The notes below the pieces were generated by a model. That model worked only from the letters and a program-made list of their open reading frames with translations, was not told where the DNA came from and did not search any database. A DNA stretch of 5,258 nucleotides, taken from NCBI GenBank assembly GCA_047632015.1, contig JBLIBC010000206.1:1-5258 (forward strand). The letters are read 5' to 3'. Both the position numbers and the translations under genes were made by a program. This stretch comes from JBLIAZ01 sp047632015 (lineage in GTDB: Bacteria > Bacteroidota > Bacteroidia > Flavobacteriales_C > GCA-002722245). Within the stretch, counting starts at the first letter, position 1. Each line of letters begins with the position of its first letter. Shown here piece after piece: positions 1 to 5,258 of the stretch.

Positions 1-156
1 GAATTACCCCATTTTGAAGGAAAAGTAACAACCACTGAATTTATTGCAAAATACATTCACGATAAATTGATGAGTAAAATTGATAATGAATTCAATGGGA
101 CTTTGGAAATTGTGTTAGGGGAATCACATGTTGCATGGGCAAGTTATTCAAGTTAA
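1..156 (+). CDS. 6-pyruvoyl/6-carboxy-tetrahydropterin synthase family protein, C-terminal 51 residues (5' end outside window)
   Basis: The first base opens an in-frame reading frame that ends at TAA 154-156. Its 51 residues resemble the last third of the PTPS/QueD fold. A segment VTTTEFIAKYIHDKL (residues 9-23) matches the conserved T-x-E helix start (the 'PTAEN' region of relatives). A closing strand LEIVLGESHVAWASYSS (residues 35-51) matches the family's 'E-T/S-x-x-x-W/A-x-Y' ending. Glu41 is at the position of the glutamate that anchors the pterin ring in PTPS enzymes. Family members convert 7,8-dihydroneopterin triphosphate to a 6-substituted tetrahydropterin using a zinc site; those histidines would lie upstream and cannot be seen. 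The fragment therefore does not say whether the product is 6-carboxy- (queuosine route) or 6-pyruvoyl-tetrahydropterin. The following gene starts 25 bases on and queuosine genes are absent here, so I favour a role in the local pathway. Family assignment is fairly secure; substrate is unknown. Confidence 0.72.
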   Translation, partial: ELPHFEGKVTTTEFIAKYIHDKLMSKIDNEFNGTLEIVLGESHVAWASYSS

Positions 157-181
157 ATACTGAAGGATTAAACTTTTACGA

Positions 182-919
182 TTGAGCCAGTTTAAAAAAA
201 AAATAGGGTTTTTAAAAAGTAAATTAATTTATGATTTAAAGCCATTTGCAAACAGCAGGTTAAAGCAATTTTACAGCCAGTTTGTAAAATCTGGTGATTT
301 GTGCTTTGATGTGGGTTGTCACACCGGAAACAGGAGTAATGCTTGGTTGAAATTGAATGCAAAAGTAGTGGCGTTTGAGCCTCAACCGTATTTTGTTTTG
401 TATTTACAAAACCGGTTTAAAGCAAATTCAAACTTCACTTTAATTAATAAAGGAGTAGGAAGTAAAAAAGGAGAAATGCCTTTGATGATTTCGTCCTTGT
501 ATCCAACGATAAGTACTTTTTCAAACAAATGGAAAGACATTGTAGTTAGCAAGTTACCAGGTAAAGTTTACGATGAAAACCTGATGGTGGACATTACTAC
601 TTTGGATGAAATGATAACCACATACGGCATGCCCAGGTTTTGTAAAATTGATGTGGAAGGACACGAATTTGAAGTATTAAAAGGATTAACGTCGCCTATT
701 CCAGTGTTGTCATTTGAGTTTTACAGTGAGGAAAAGGAAAGCGCTATGGCATGCTTAAACAAAGTGGATGAGTTGGGAAATTACGAATTCAATTGGTCAG
801 TAGGAGAGAGTTTAAAAATGCAAAACGAGGATTGGGTATCAGTTGAAGAGTTGGAAAAAAACATAAGAGCGTTTAATGAATCTAATTCTGGAGACATTTA
901 TGCGCGGATAAAAAATTAA
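182..919 (+). CDS. FkbM family SAM-dependent methyltransferase
   Basis: This is a 245-residue class I methyltransferase of the FkbM type (Methyltransf_21), which usually O-methylates sugars or polyketide-like hydroxyls. Motif I is FDVGCHTGN (residues 42-50), the SAM-binding glycine loop. The end of strand 2 is VVAFEPQP (62-69), with Glu66 placed to bind the ribose hydroxyls. The family hallmark TTLDEM (139-144) followed by CKIDVEGHEFEVLKG (154-168) is intact, so the enzyme looks functional. There is no signal peptide, so it should act in the cytoplasm. The start is TTG at 182. The frame is open only from TGA 161-163 and no in-frame ATG occurs before about codon 99, well beyond motif I. A GAAGGA element at 162-167 lies 14 bases upstream, farther than ideal. 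An A10 run at 194-203 sits in codons 5-8. The next gene begins 2 bases after the stop, so translation is probably coupled. The acceptor is unknown. Confidence 0.88.
   Translation: MSQFKKKIGFLKSKLIYDLKPFANSRLKQFYSQFVKSGDLCFDVGCHTGNRSNAWLKLNAKVVAFEPQPYFVLYLQNRFKANSNFTLINKGVGSKKGEMPLMISSLYPTISTFSNKWKDIVVSKLPGKVYDENLMVDITTLDEMITTYGMPRFCKIDVEGHEFEVLKGLTSPIPVLSFEFYSEEKESAMACLNKVDELGNYEFNWSVGESLKMQNEDWVSVEELEKNIRAFNESNSGDIYARIKN
194..203 (+). repeat. A10 homopolymer in codons 5-8 of the FkbM methyltransferase
   Basis: Ten consecutive A residues lie 12 bases after the TTG start. Loss or gain of one A would shift the frame before any conserved motif. It is the longest single-base run I noticed in the window; others reach 8 (A8 at 1609-1616 and 3374-3381, T8 at 3894-3901 and 4677-4684). 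It could simply be Lys codons in an AT-rich gene; a slippage role is inference. Confidence 0.6.
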
Positions 920-921
920 TA

Positions 922-1620
922 ATGGGAACGCATAACGATCAAGAAAGGGTTAAAAATTGGTTTGACACAACCTATAAGACGAAAGGGTACCGGTACCTGC
1001 GTCCAAAAAGTTCCTATAAGTGTTTTATTACTGCACTGGATATTCAAAAAGGTAAAAAGTTCTTGGACGTAGCTTGCGGTCCAGGATTAATGCTAAAGGT
1101 CGCAGAGGAAAATGGTTTGAAACCACATGGGGTGGATATCACTCCTACTGGTGTAGAAATGGCGAGAGAGCTTGTCAAAACAGCTGTAGTACAAGAAGCT
1201 AATGCGGAACAATTACCTTTTGAGAATGATACTTTTGACTACATAACTTGTTTAGGGTCTTTGGAGCGAATGATTAACTTAGAGCAGGTGCTAAAAGAAC
1301 AGTTGCGTGTAATTGCCCCTGATGGTAAATTTTGTTTCATGGTTAGGAATTCGAATACCTTGTTGTGGAATATTAAGCGCATGTTTAAATTGGAAAACCA
1401 CGAAGGGCATCAAGGAGCAAAAAGTTTAAGTGAATGGACTGCTACTTTTGAGAAAGCTGGTTTTCATGTGGAAGATGTAAAAAAGGACAGTTGGCCATGG
1501 ATTAAATGGGTGCGGTGGATGACAGGTGGTATTTTCCTAGATTATTACAAATTAAGAAACACGCCTATTCCATTAAAAAACACTTTTGAATTCATATTTA
1601 TAATGACCAAAAAAAAGTAA
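922..1620 (+). CDS. class I SAM-dependent methyltransferase (Methyltransf_11/UbiE-like)
   Basis: This 232-residue cytoplasmic protein has the full small Rossmann methyltransferase layout. Motif I is FLDVACGPG (residues 47-55), and strand 2 ends in GVDI with acidic Asp72 for the SAM ribose. Motif II is LPFENDTFDYI (98-108), and the post-II region RVIAPDGKFCFMV (129-141) gives strand 5 with its Pro-Asp-Gly turn. The N-terminal leader with WFDTTY and YRYLRP (13-28) is an acceptor-side cap seen in methyltransferases of polysaccharide and natural-product loci. The C-terminal part is rich in Trp and aromatics (WPWIKWVRWM, 191-200), followed by GGIFLDYYK (202-210), a motif echoed in the next gene. 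It starts at ATG 2 bases after the FkbM gene and ends 10 bases before the next methyltransferase, so it is surely co-transcribed. No clear Shine-Dalgarno sequence precedes it. The substrate cannot be read from the sequence; a lipid, sugar or pterin acceptor all remain possible. Confidence 0.85.
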   Translation: MGTHNDQERVKNWFDTTYKTKGYRYLRPKSSYKCFITALDIQKGKKFLDVACGPGLMLKVAEENGLKPHGVDITPTGVEMARELVKTAVVQEANAEQLPFENDTFDYITCLGSLERMINLEQVLKEQLRVIAPDGKFCFMVRNSNTLLWNIKRMFKLENHEGHQGAKSLSEWTATFEKAGFHVEDVKKDSWPWIKWVRWMTGGIFLDYYKLRNTPIPLKNTFEFIFIMTKKK

Positions 1621-1630
1621 AGTAGTTACA

Positions 1631-2449
1631 ATGAAATCAATTGGCGACTTATATAATTCCCTGCACGGATATCATCATAAAGTGTCTAAAAATGGGGGAG
1701 AGGTTGCCTATCCAATTCATAAAAGGTTTAATGATTTATCAATTTCTGAAACAAGTGAATTTCAAGATATCAATGACTGGCTATTAAATTACATTGACTT
1801 TACTAAAGTCGCATCATTGCTAGATGCGGGATGTGGAGTGGGCGCAACATCTATGGCAATTGCAAAACAGGAAAACTGTCAAGTCGTTGGAATTACATTA
1901 AGCGAGCAGGAATTGGAAACAGCTAATAGCTTTGCTTCAAAATTAAACTTGAGCAATTGTAAATTCGCCTTGCAAAACATGACTGCGGCTAGTAAGGAAA
2001 AGTACGATGTCATCATTGCAGTGGAGTCTGTTAAGCATGTACACGATTTAAAAAACACAATACATAATTTAGTTGATTCATTAAATGAGGGTGGTGAAAT
2101 TATCATTGTGGAGGATTTTCTTTCTTCAGAAGTCGCTAAGCTGAGCTATGCTGATAAATTCAAAAAATATTGGATGGTAAAGCAAATCTATTCCGTTGCA
2201 GACTTTGAACAAGAATTTAATTTGAAAGGGCTACATAAAAAAGAGGTGATTGACTTTACAGACAGGGTTCGAAAACCAAGTAGTATGTTTTTGAAGCTGA
2301 AGTTTCATGTTATGAACACCTTGGATTATTTACTACCAATTGAAAGAGTGAGAAGTGTATTAAGTATCTTCTTAGGTGGCTTCATATTAGACTATTACTA
2401 CGCTAAAGGACAAATGAAGTACAAGGCAATAGTTTATTCAAAAGGATAA
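1631..2449 (+). CDS. class I SAM-dependent methyltransferase, tocopherol/sarcosine-methyltransferase-like
   Basis: This is a 272-residue methyltransferase with motif I LLDAGCGVGATS (residues 63-74). Strand 2 ends as VVGITLSEQELETA (85-98), where GITLS replaces the usual acidic residue. That replacement is typical of the gamma-tocopherol, cyclopropane-fatty-acid and sarcosine methyltransferase branch. The following region VIIAVESVKHVHDL (127-140) matches the branch's 'xES-x-x-H' substrate-side motif, and SLNEGGEIIIVEDF (150-163) is the post-II turn and strand 5. An N-terminal segment YPIHKRF (27-33) precedes the fold. The C-terminus GGFILDYYYAKGQMKYKAIV (249-268) is a family-like ending with an LDYYY motif also found in the preceding gene. 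No signal peptide or membrane helix is present. The spacing is 10 bases after the previous gene and 1 base before the glycosyltransferase. Methylation of a hydrophobic or amine-bearing small molecule is the likely chemistry by family; the actual acceptor is unknown. Confidence 0.87.
   Translation: MKSIGDLYNSLHGYHHKVSKNGGEVAYPIHKRFNDLSISETSEFQDINDWLLNYIDFTKVASLLDAGCGVGATSMAIAKQENCQVVGITLSEQELETANSFASKLNLSNCKFALQNMTAASKEKYDVIIAVESVKHVHDLKNTIHNLVDSLNEGGEIIIVEDFLSSEVAKLSYADKFKKYWMVKQIYSVADFEQEFNLKGLHKKEVIDFTDRVRKPSSMFLKLKFHVMNTLDYLLPIERVRSVLSIFLGGFILDYYYAKGQMKYKAIVYSKG
2441..2446 (+). promoter_or_regulatory. Shine-Dalgarno-like AAAGGA for the glycosyltransferase
   Basis: AAAGGA lies in the last codons of the upstream methyltransferase and 4 bases before ATG 2451. 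It is the clearest purine-rich site before any start in the window. It supports the ATG at 2451 and translational coupling across the 1-base gap. The spacing is short, and in an AT-rich genome this could be chance. Confidence 0.4.
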
Positions 2450-2450
2450 A

Positions 2451-3401
2451 ATGAAAATCGACTTTGCAATTTTAGGGAAAGAAAATGAAGTGTCAGGCGG
2501 ACACATTTATAACCGCGCTATTGCAAGAGATAATGATAGTGTTCAGCTTTGCTATGAACAGGAATTGACGGACTTTAAAGCTTGTTTACAAGACTCACAT
2601 GATGCATTGTTGATCGACGCATGGGGTTTGCATAACCTTGAGCCTGGAGATGTTAATCAAAAACATTACCTGCTTGTTCATCATCCATTGGCACTGGATG
2701 CAAGCTTGAATGGGAATGAGGAAAAGGAAATAGAGTTTTGGAACAAGGCAGAAGGTATTGTGGTAACAGGACAAGAAGTGGCGGAGTTCGTCCAGTCAAA
2801 AACAAATACTCCTGTAATTTTAATTGAGCCGGGATTTTTTAAAAAAAGTATTCGATCCGAAAATAATAATAATGATGATTTTCAGATATTGGGAATAGGT
2901 AGCTTCATTCCCCGAAAAGGCGATGAATTGTTGCTTGCTTCTTGCGAGAATTTGAAGTTTCCTTTTGTATTAAACAGGTTAGGTCCTGTTGTGGATCATG
3001 CGTATTTTAAAAAATTACGATCACTAGTAGCAAATGGCACTCATTCTAATGACATAAATTTAGTGGGAGAAGTTGATGAAAAAGAAAAGCATGACTTCAT
3101 GAACAGTGCATCATTAGCAGTATTTCCAACAACTTATGAATCGTACGGAATGGCAATTCAAGAATGCTTATCCCATCAAATCCCAGTGTTAACAAATGAC
3201 GTTTTAGGTATGAAAAATCGATTTGGAGTAAAAGGGATTAGATACATCGACAACAGTGTTGCTGCTTGGTCGTTAGTATTAAATGAGATGGCGTCAAGAG
3301 GAAAAGCATATCAAGGATTAAAGTTGGAAGCTAAAAATAACAATCTATCTTTTTTGTCTTGGGAAACACAGTCAAAAAAAATGAGCACTTTTGTAAAGTA
3401 A
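2451..3401 (+). CDS. GT4-type (GT-B fold) glycosyltransferase
   Basis: This 316-residue retaining glycosyltransferase is somewhat shorter than the 350-400 residues usual for GT4. The N-terminal Rossmann half carries the glycine-rich acceptor loop SGGHIYNRAI (residues 15-24) and HHPLALD (77-83). A polar linker with four Asn and two Asp (138-143) separates it from the donor-binding half. That half starts GIGSFIPRKGDELL (148-161), where Arg155 and Lys156 sit where the nucleotide-sugar diphosphate is bound. It contains the EX7E signature, Glu230 and Glu238, within FPTTYESYGMAIQECL (225-240). All key residues are intact. There is no membrane helix, so it should act in the cytoplasm or at the inner membrane face, moving a sugar from a nucleotide sugar to an unknown acceptor. 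The compact N-terminal domain suggests a small acceptor rather than a long polymer; this is inference. It follows the third methyltransferase by one base and shares the frame of the next gene, separated by TAA and 15 bases. Confidence 0.86.
   Translation: MKIDFAILGKENEVSGGHIYNRAIARDNDSVQLCYEQELTDFKACLQDSHDALLIDAWGLHNLEPGDVNQKHYLLVHHPLALDASLNGNEEKEIEFWNKAEGIVVTGQEVAEFVQSKTNTPVILIEPGFFKKSIRSENNNNDDFQILGIGSFIPRKGDELLLASCENLKFPFVLNRLGPVVDHAYFKKLRSLVANGTHSNDINLVGEVDEKEKHDFMNSASLAVFPTTYESYGMAIQECLSHQIPVLTNDVLGMKNRFGVKGIRYIDNSVAAWSLVLNEMASRGKAYQGLKLEAKNNNLSFLSWETQSKKMSTFVK
2862..2879 (+). repeat. (AAT)4(GAT)2 trinucleotide tract
   Basis: Four AAT and two GAT triplets in frame encode Asn-Asn-Asn-Asn-Asp-Asp at residues 138-143 of the glycosyltransferase, the linker between its two Rossmann domains. 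Expansion or contraction would keep the frame and only change linker length. Confidence 0.6.
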
Positions 3402-3416
3402 TCATGTATCATTAAA

Positions 3417-5147
3417 GTGGAAAAAAATACTACTAGCAGATTTTTAAACGGGAAATTCTGGGGCTTATTTGCCCTGTTGAACGGCTTGTTATTTTTACCA
3501 TTTTACGTATTAAATATTAATGAGAGTAGTTTCTTTCCATCAGTAAGTGAGGCTGAATCAGGAAACCTATATTCTTATCTTAAGCTGATTTTTATCCGGG
3601 AAAACTTGGATGTTTTTAGATTGAGTGTTGATTTTATAATAGTCCTTTTTATAGGAGCTTTAGTGCAAAGAAAAGCTGGGTTTAAATACACTTATATCTT
3701 TGTAGGCGTATTTTACGTGCTTTTTTTGTTCTCCCAAATTTACAGTGCCATTTTTCAAAGCTTGTATGGAGTAGTTCCTATGCTGTACAATGATTGGAGT
3801 GTTTTGAAAACCGGATTCATGATTGTGTATCAGGGGTTTAGTTTTTCGTTCATGTTGTATATATTTGGTATTTTGTTAGTAATAGTAGTGCTGTTTTTTT
3901 TACTAAAAACACTACTGCTTTTACTGAGTAAAGTAAAGTTTAATGTGGTGTCAAAAGTCCTTCTTGGGTGGTTGTTCTTGCTCTGCTTAGTGAATGTGAA
4001 ATTCGGTGTGAAACTTGACAGTAGGAACACGATGCAATACCAAAGTCTGTTCATTACAAAAAACATCTTAGCATCAAAGGAAGCGCAAGCTTCGCTTAAA
4101 AACTTTTCGGCAGACAATTTAGTTTCTCAGTATCATTATAAACTTGACTCCTTGGTTTCAAAACCCAATTTGTATTTCATATCTATTGAATCGTATGGGA
4201 AAATATGGTTAACGCACGATAGTTTGAAACGTAAATCCAAAGAAAGTTTGAAACGCTTTAAGGATGAGCTAAGTAAAGCTTCGTATTCGCTTTCTAGTAA
4301 TTATTCAGAATCACCTGTCACGGGAGGGTTATCCTGGATTGCTTATTCAAACTTTAGCTTTGGTTTTAATTTTAAAAACCAAGGAACGTACAATGCTTTG
4401 CTGGAAAATAGAAAGCTGGATGAATACACTGATTTGTTTAAGGTGCTAGGCAGCCAAGGTTATTCAAATTACAGGCTTGTGCCACTTTTTAAATCAGGCA
4501 AGATTGTTATTCCATGGGAGAAATACAAGAGTTTTTATAGGGTTGACGAATGGGTTAAGTACGAAGACCTTGCCTATGATGGAGAGTTGTTTGGTTTTGG
4601 TCCAGCTGTGCCTGACCAATACGCATTGCATTACACTAAGGAGATGATGCAAAAAACAGACACTCCCAAGACTTTGTTTTTTTTGACTGTTAGTTCCCAC
4701 AATCCTTTCCTTACACCTGATTTCGAAACGGATTGGAAAGGGCTGAATAATTCAGAACGGTCAGAAATTGATGGAGCTAATTTGTTGGTAAATCCTACTT
4801 TTAGCAACTACCATAAGGCGATGGAATATGAACTGAAAATGCTAAGTGATTTTATCAGGACAAACAGGGATACTAATGCAATTTATGTACTGTTTGGAGA
4901 TCATCAACCTCCCTTGTTAACTAGTGCTTCGGATGATTTTGAAACTCCAATGCACATCATTAGCAAAAACAAAAACTTTGTGGCGGAGTTTGAAAAACAT
5001 GGGTTTGTTGATGGAGCGACCCCACAAACAGGAAATGGAATCAAGCATGAATCATTCTTAACCATGTTTTTAATAGCGTTTCAAAACGAATATGGAATTA
5101 AGAAAAGTGCGATAGAGTATTTACCAAATGGAATAAACATTCGATGA
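3417..5147 (+). CDS. LTA synthase-like membrane phosphotransferase (sulfatase/alkaline phosphatase superfamily)
   Basis: This 576-residue protein has about five N-terminal membrane helices (near residues 14-33, 67-83, 91-113, 141-170 and 178-196). A linker follows, then a large periplasmic catalytic domain from about 250 to 560. This is the plan of LtaS and OpgB, which transfer phosphoglycerol from phosphatidylglycerol to a glycolipid or glucan. Metal and catalytic residues are in place: Glu258 in FISIESYG, the likely Thr302 nucleophile in SPVTGGLSW, His428 in SSHNPF, and Asp495-His496 in FGDHQPP. The Cys-x-Pro-x-Arg signature of true sulfatases is absent, so a sulfatase label would mislead. 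The start is GTG at 3417: the frame is closed by TAA 3399-3401 and the first in-frame ATG falls past codon 120. No good ribosome site precedes it. The length is below LtaS (about 650). Donor and acceptor are inferred; phosphoethanolamine transfer or plain phosphodiester hydrolysis is also possible. The product of the upstream glycosyltransferase is a natural acceptor candidate. Confidence 0.87.
   Translation: MEKNTTSRFLNGKFWGLFALLNGLLFLPFYVLNINESSFFPSVSEAESGNLYSYLKLIFIRENLDVFRLSVDFIIVLFIGALVQRKAGFKYTYIFVGVFYVLFLFSQIYSAIFQSLYGVVPMLYNDWSVLKTGFMIVYQGFSFSFMLYIFGILLVIVVLFFLLKTLLLLLSKVKFNVVSKVLLGWLFLLCLVNVKFGVKLDSRNTMQYQSLFITKNILASKEAQASLKNFSADNLVSQYHYKLDSLVSKPNLYFISIESYGKIWLTHDSLKRKSKESLKRFKDELSKASYSLSSNYSESPVTGGLSWIAYSNFSFGFNFKNQGTYNALLENRKLDEYTDLFKVLGSQGYSNYRLVPLFKSGKIVIPWEKYKSFYRVDEWVKYEDLAYDGELFGFGPAVPDQYALHYTKEMMQKTDTPKTLFFLTVSSHNPFLTPDFETDWKGLNNSERSEIDGANLLVNPTFSNYHKAMEYELKMLSDFIRTNRDTNAIYVLFGDHQPPLLTSASDDFETPMHIISKNKNFVAEFEKHGFVDGATPQTGNGIKHESFLTMFLIAFQNEYGIKKSAIEYLPNGINIR
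3884..3916 (+). repeat. imperfect inverted repeat inside the phosphotransferase gene
   Basis: AGTAGTG at 3884-3890 pairs with CACTACT at 3910-3916. After a 2-3 base bulge the T8 run at 3894-3901 can pair with AAAAA at 3905-3909. It encodes part of the fourth membrane helix (about residues 156-166). It may be a chance product of Leu/Val/Phe codons; it is not a terminator because the gene continues through it. Confidence 0.4.
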
Positions 5148-5258
5148 AATATTCAAAATTGCAAAAAATAAACTTGTTGCATTCCTATTTGTTATTGGCT
5201 GGGTTTGTCGCTGATTTTATATTGAAAGGTTTTTACATTACTCCCTACATCGCGTTGT
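5144..5258 (+). CDS. N-terminus of an unidentified membrane protein (3' end outside window)
   Basis: ATG 5144-5146 overlaps the stop TGA 5145-5147 of the phosphotransferase gene in an ATGA junction. The frame stays open for 38 codons to the window edge. The visible residues begin MKYSKLQKINLLHSY, a short basic leader, then a hydrophobic stretch LLLAGFVADFILKGFYITPYIAL (residues 16-38). This looks like a first membrane helix and the start of a second. The ATGA overlap and matching composition argue that it is a real, translationally coupled gene of the same operon. Too little is present to name a family. Polytopic proteins of envelope loci such as an O-antigen ligase/polymerase or a flippase would fit, but nothing seen here selects one. 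Confidence 0.65.
   Translation, partial: MKYSKLQKINLLHSYLLLAGFVADFILKGFYITPYIAL

Noticed and set aside
986..997. Perfect 12-base palindrome GGTACCGGTACC, also a tandem hexamer
   Set aside because: It encodes Gly-Tyr-Arg-Tyr-Leu inside the second methyltransferase and is isolated, with no second copy noticed elsewhere in the window; most likely chance codon choice.
1879..2106. Reverse-strand open frame of 75 codons
   Set aside because: It lies wholly inside the third methyltransferase, shows no recognisable motif, is rich in Cys/Ser/Leu as expected for an antisense shadow, and opposes the operon direction.
3399..3419. Glycosyltransferase-phosphotransferase fusion by stop readthrough
   Set aside because: The frames match, but only an ordinary TAA with no visible readthrough context separates them, and a cytoplasmic enzyme fused before the first membrane helix is not needed to explain the data.
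4082..4098. Inverted repeat AAGCG...CGCTT followed by A-rich sequence
   Set aside because: It has a five-base stem only and is in the middle of a continuing gene, so it is not a terminator.
3830..4117. Reverse-strand open frame of 95 codons
   Set aside because: It is antisense to the helix-coding part of the phosphotransferase gene, is low in complexity and has no domain features; the forward frame is well supported by catalytic residues.
4221..4255. Direct repeat AGTTTGAAACG (4221-4231 and 4245-4255)
   Set aside because: It encodes two Ser-Leu-Lys-Arg units eight codons apart in a basic helix of the phosphotransferase; it is too short and local to indicate a mobile or regulatory element.
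4494..4700. Reverse-strand open frame of 68 codons
   Set aside because: It is antisense to the catalytic domain and has no family resemblance.
3417..5147. True sulfatase
   Set aside because: The formylglycine motif Cys/Ser-x-Pro-x-Arg is missing; the nucleophile position is Thr in a SPVTGGLSW context, as in phospho-alcohol transferases.

Overview
The window is an AT-rich stretch carrying one tightly packed, single-strand gene run. All seven coding regions, two of them cut by the window edges, read left to right. The gaps between them are 25, 2, 10, 1 and 15 bases, ending in a 4-base ATGA overlap. This looks like the interior of one operon: no gap is large enough for an obvious promoter, and I see no terminator. 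The low GC content, weak or absent Shine-Dalgarno sequences, Lys/Asn/Ile-rich proteins and use of TTG and GTG starts suggest a Bacteroidota member, perhaps a marine or freshwater flavobacterium or relative. That is an inference from composition and style only; no taxonomic marker gene is present.

Layout. Bases 1-156 are the C-terminal end of a 6-pyruvoyl/6-carboxy-tetrahydropterin synthase family protein (PTPS/QueD fold). Three different class I SAM-dependent methyltransferases follow: an FkbM-type enzyme (182-919), a small UbiE/Methyltransf_11-like enzyme (922-1620), and an enzyme resembling the tocopherol/sarcosine-type methyltransferases (1631-2449). Next is a short GT-B, GT4-type glycosyltransferase with an intact EX7E motif (2451-3401). 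It is followed by a five-helix membrane protein with an extracytoplasmic LtaS/OpgB-like phosphoglycerol-transferase domain of the alkaline phosphatase superfamily (3417-5147). The start of another, unidentified membrane protein runs off the right edge (5144-5258).

How they may work together. The set reads as a small biosynthetic cassette that builds, methylates and glycosylates a compound in the cytoplasm. A membrane enzyme then appears to add a phospho-alcohol group, probably from a phospholipid donor, on the outer face. The notable point is a pterin-forming enzyme beside methyltransferases and a GT4 enzyme. The product could be a glycosylated or methylated pterin-derived metabolite, or an envelope glycan or glycolipid whose synthesis needs a pterin. 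From memory, PTPS-like, methyltransferase and GT4 genes recur together in other phyla without an assigned product; I could not check this here. No mobile elements, RNA genes or CRISPR arrays are visible, and there is no stretch over 300 bases without a gene.
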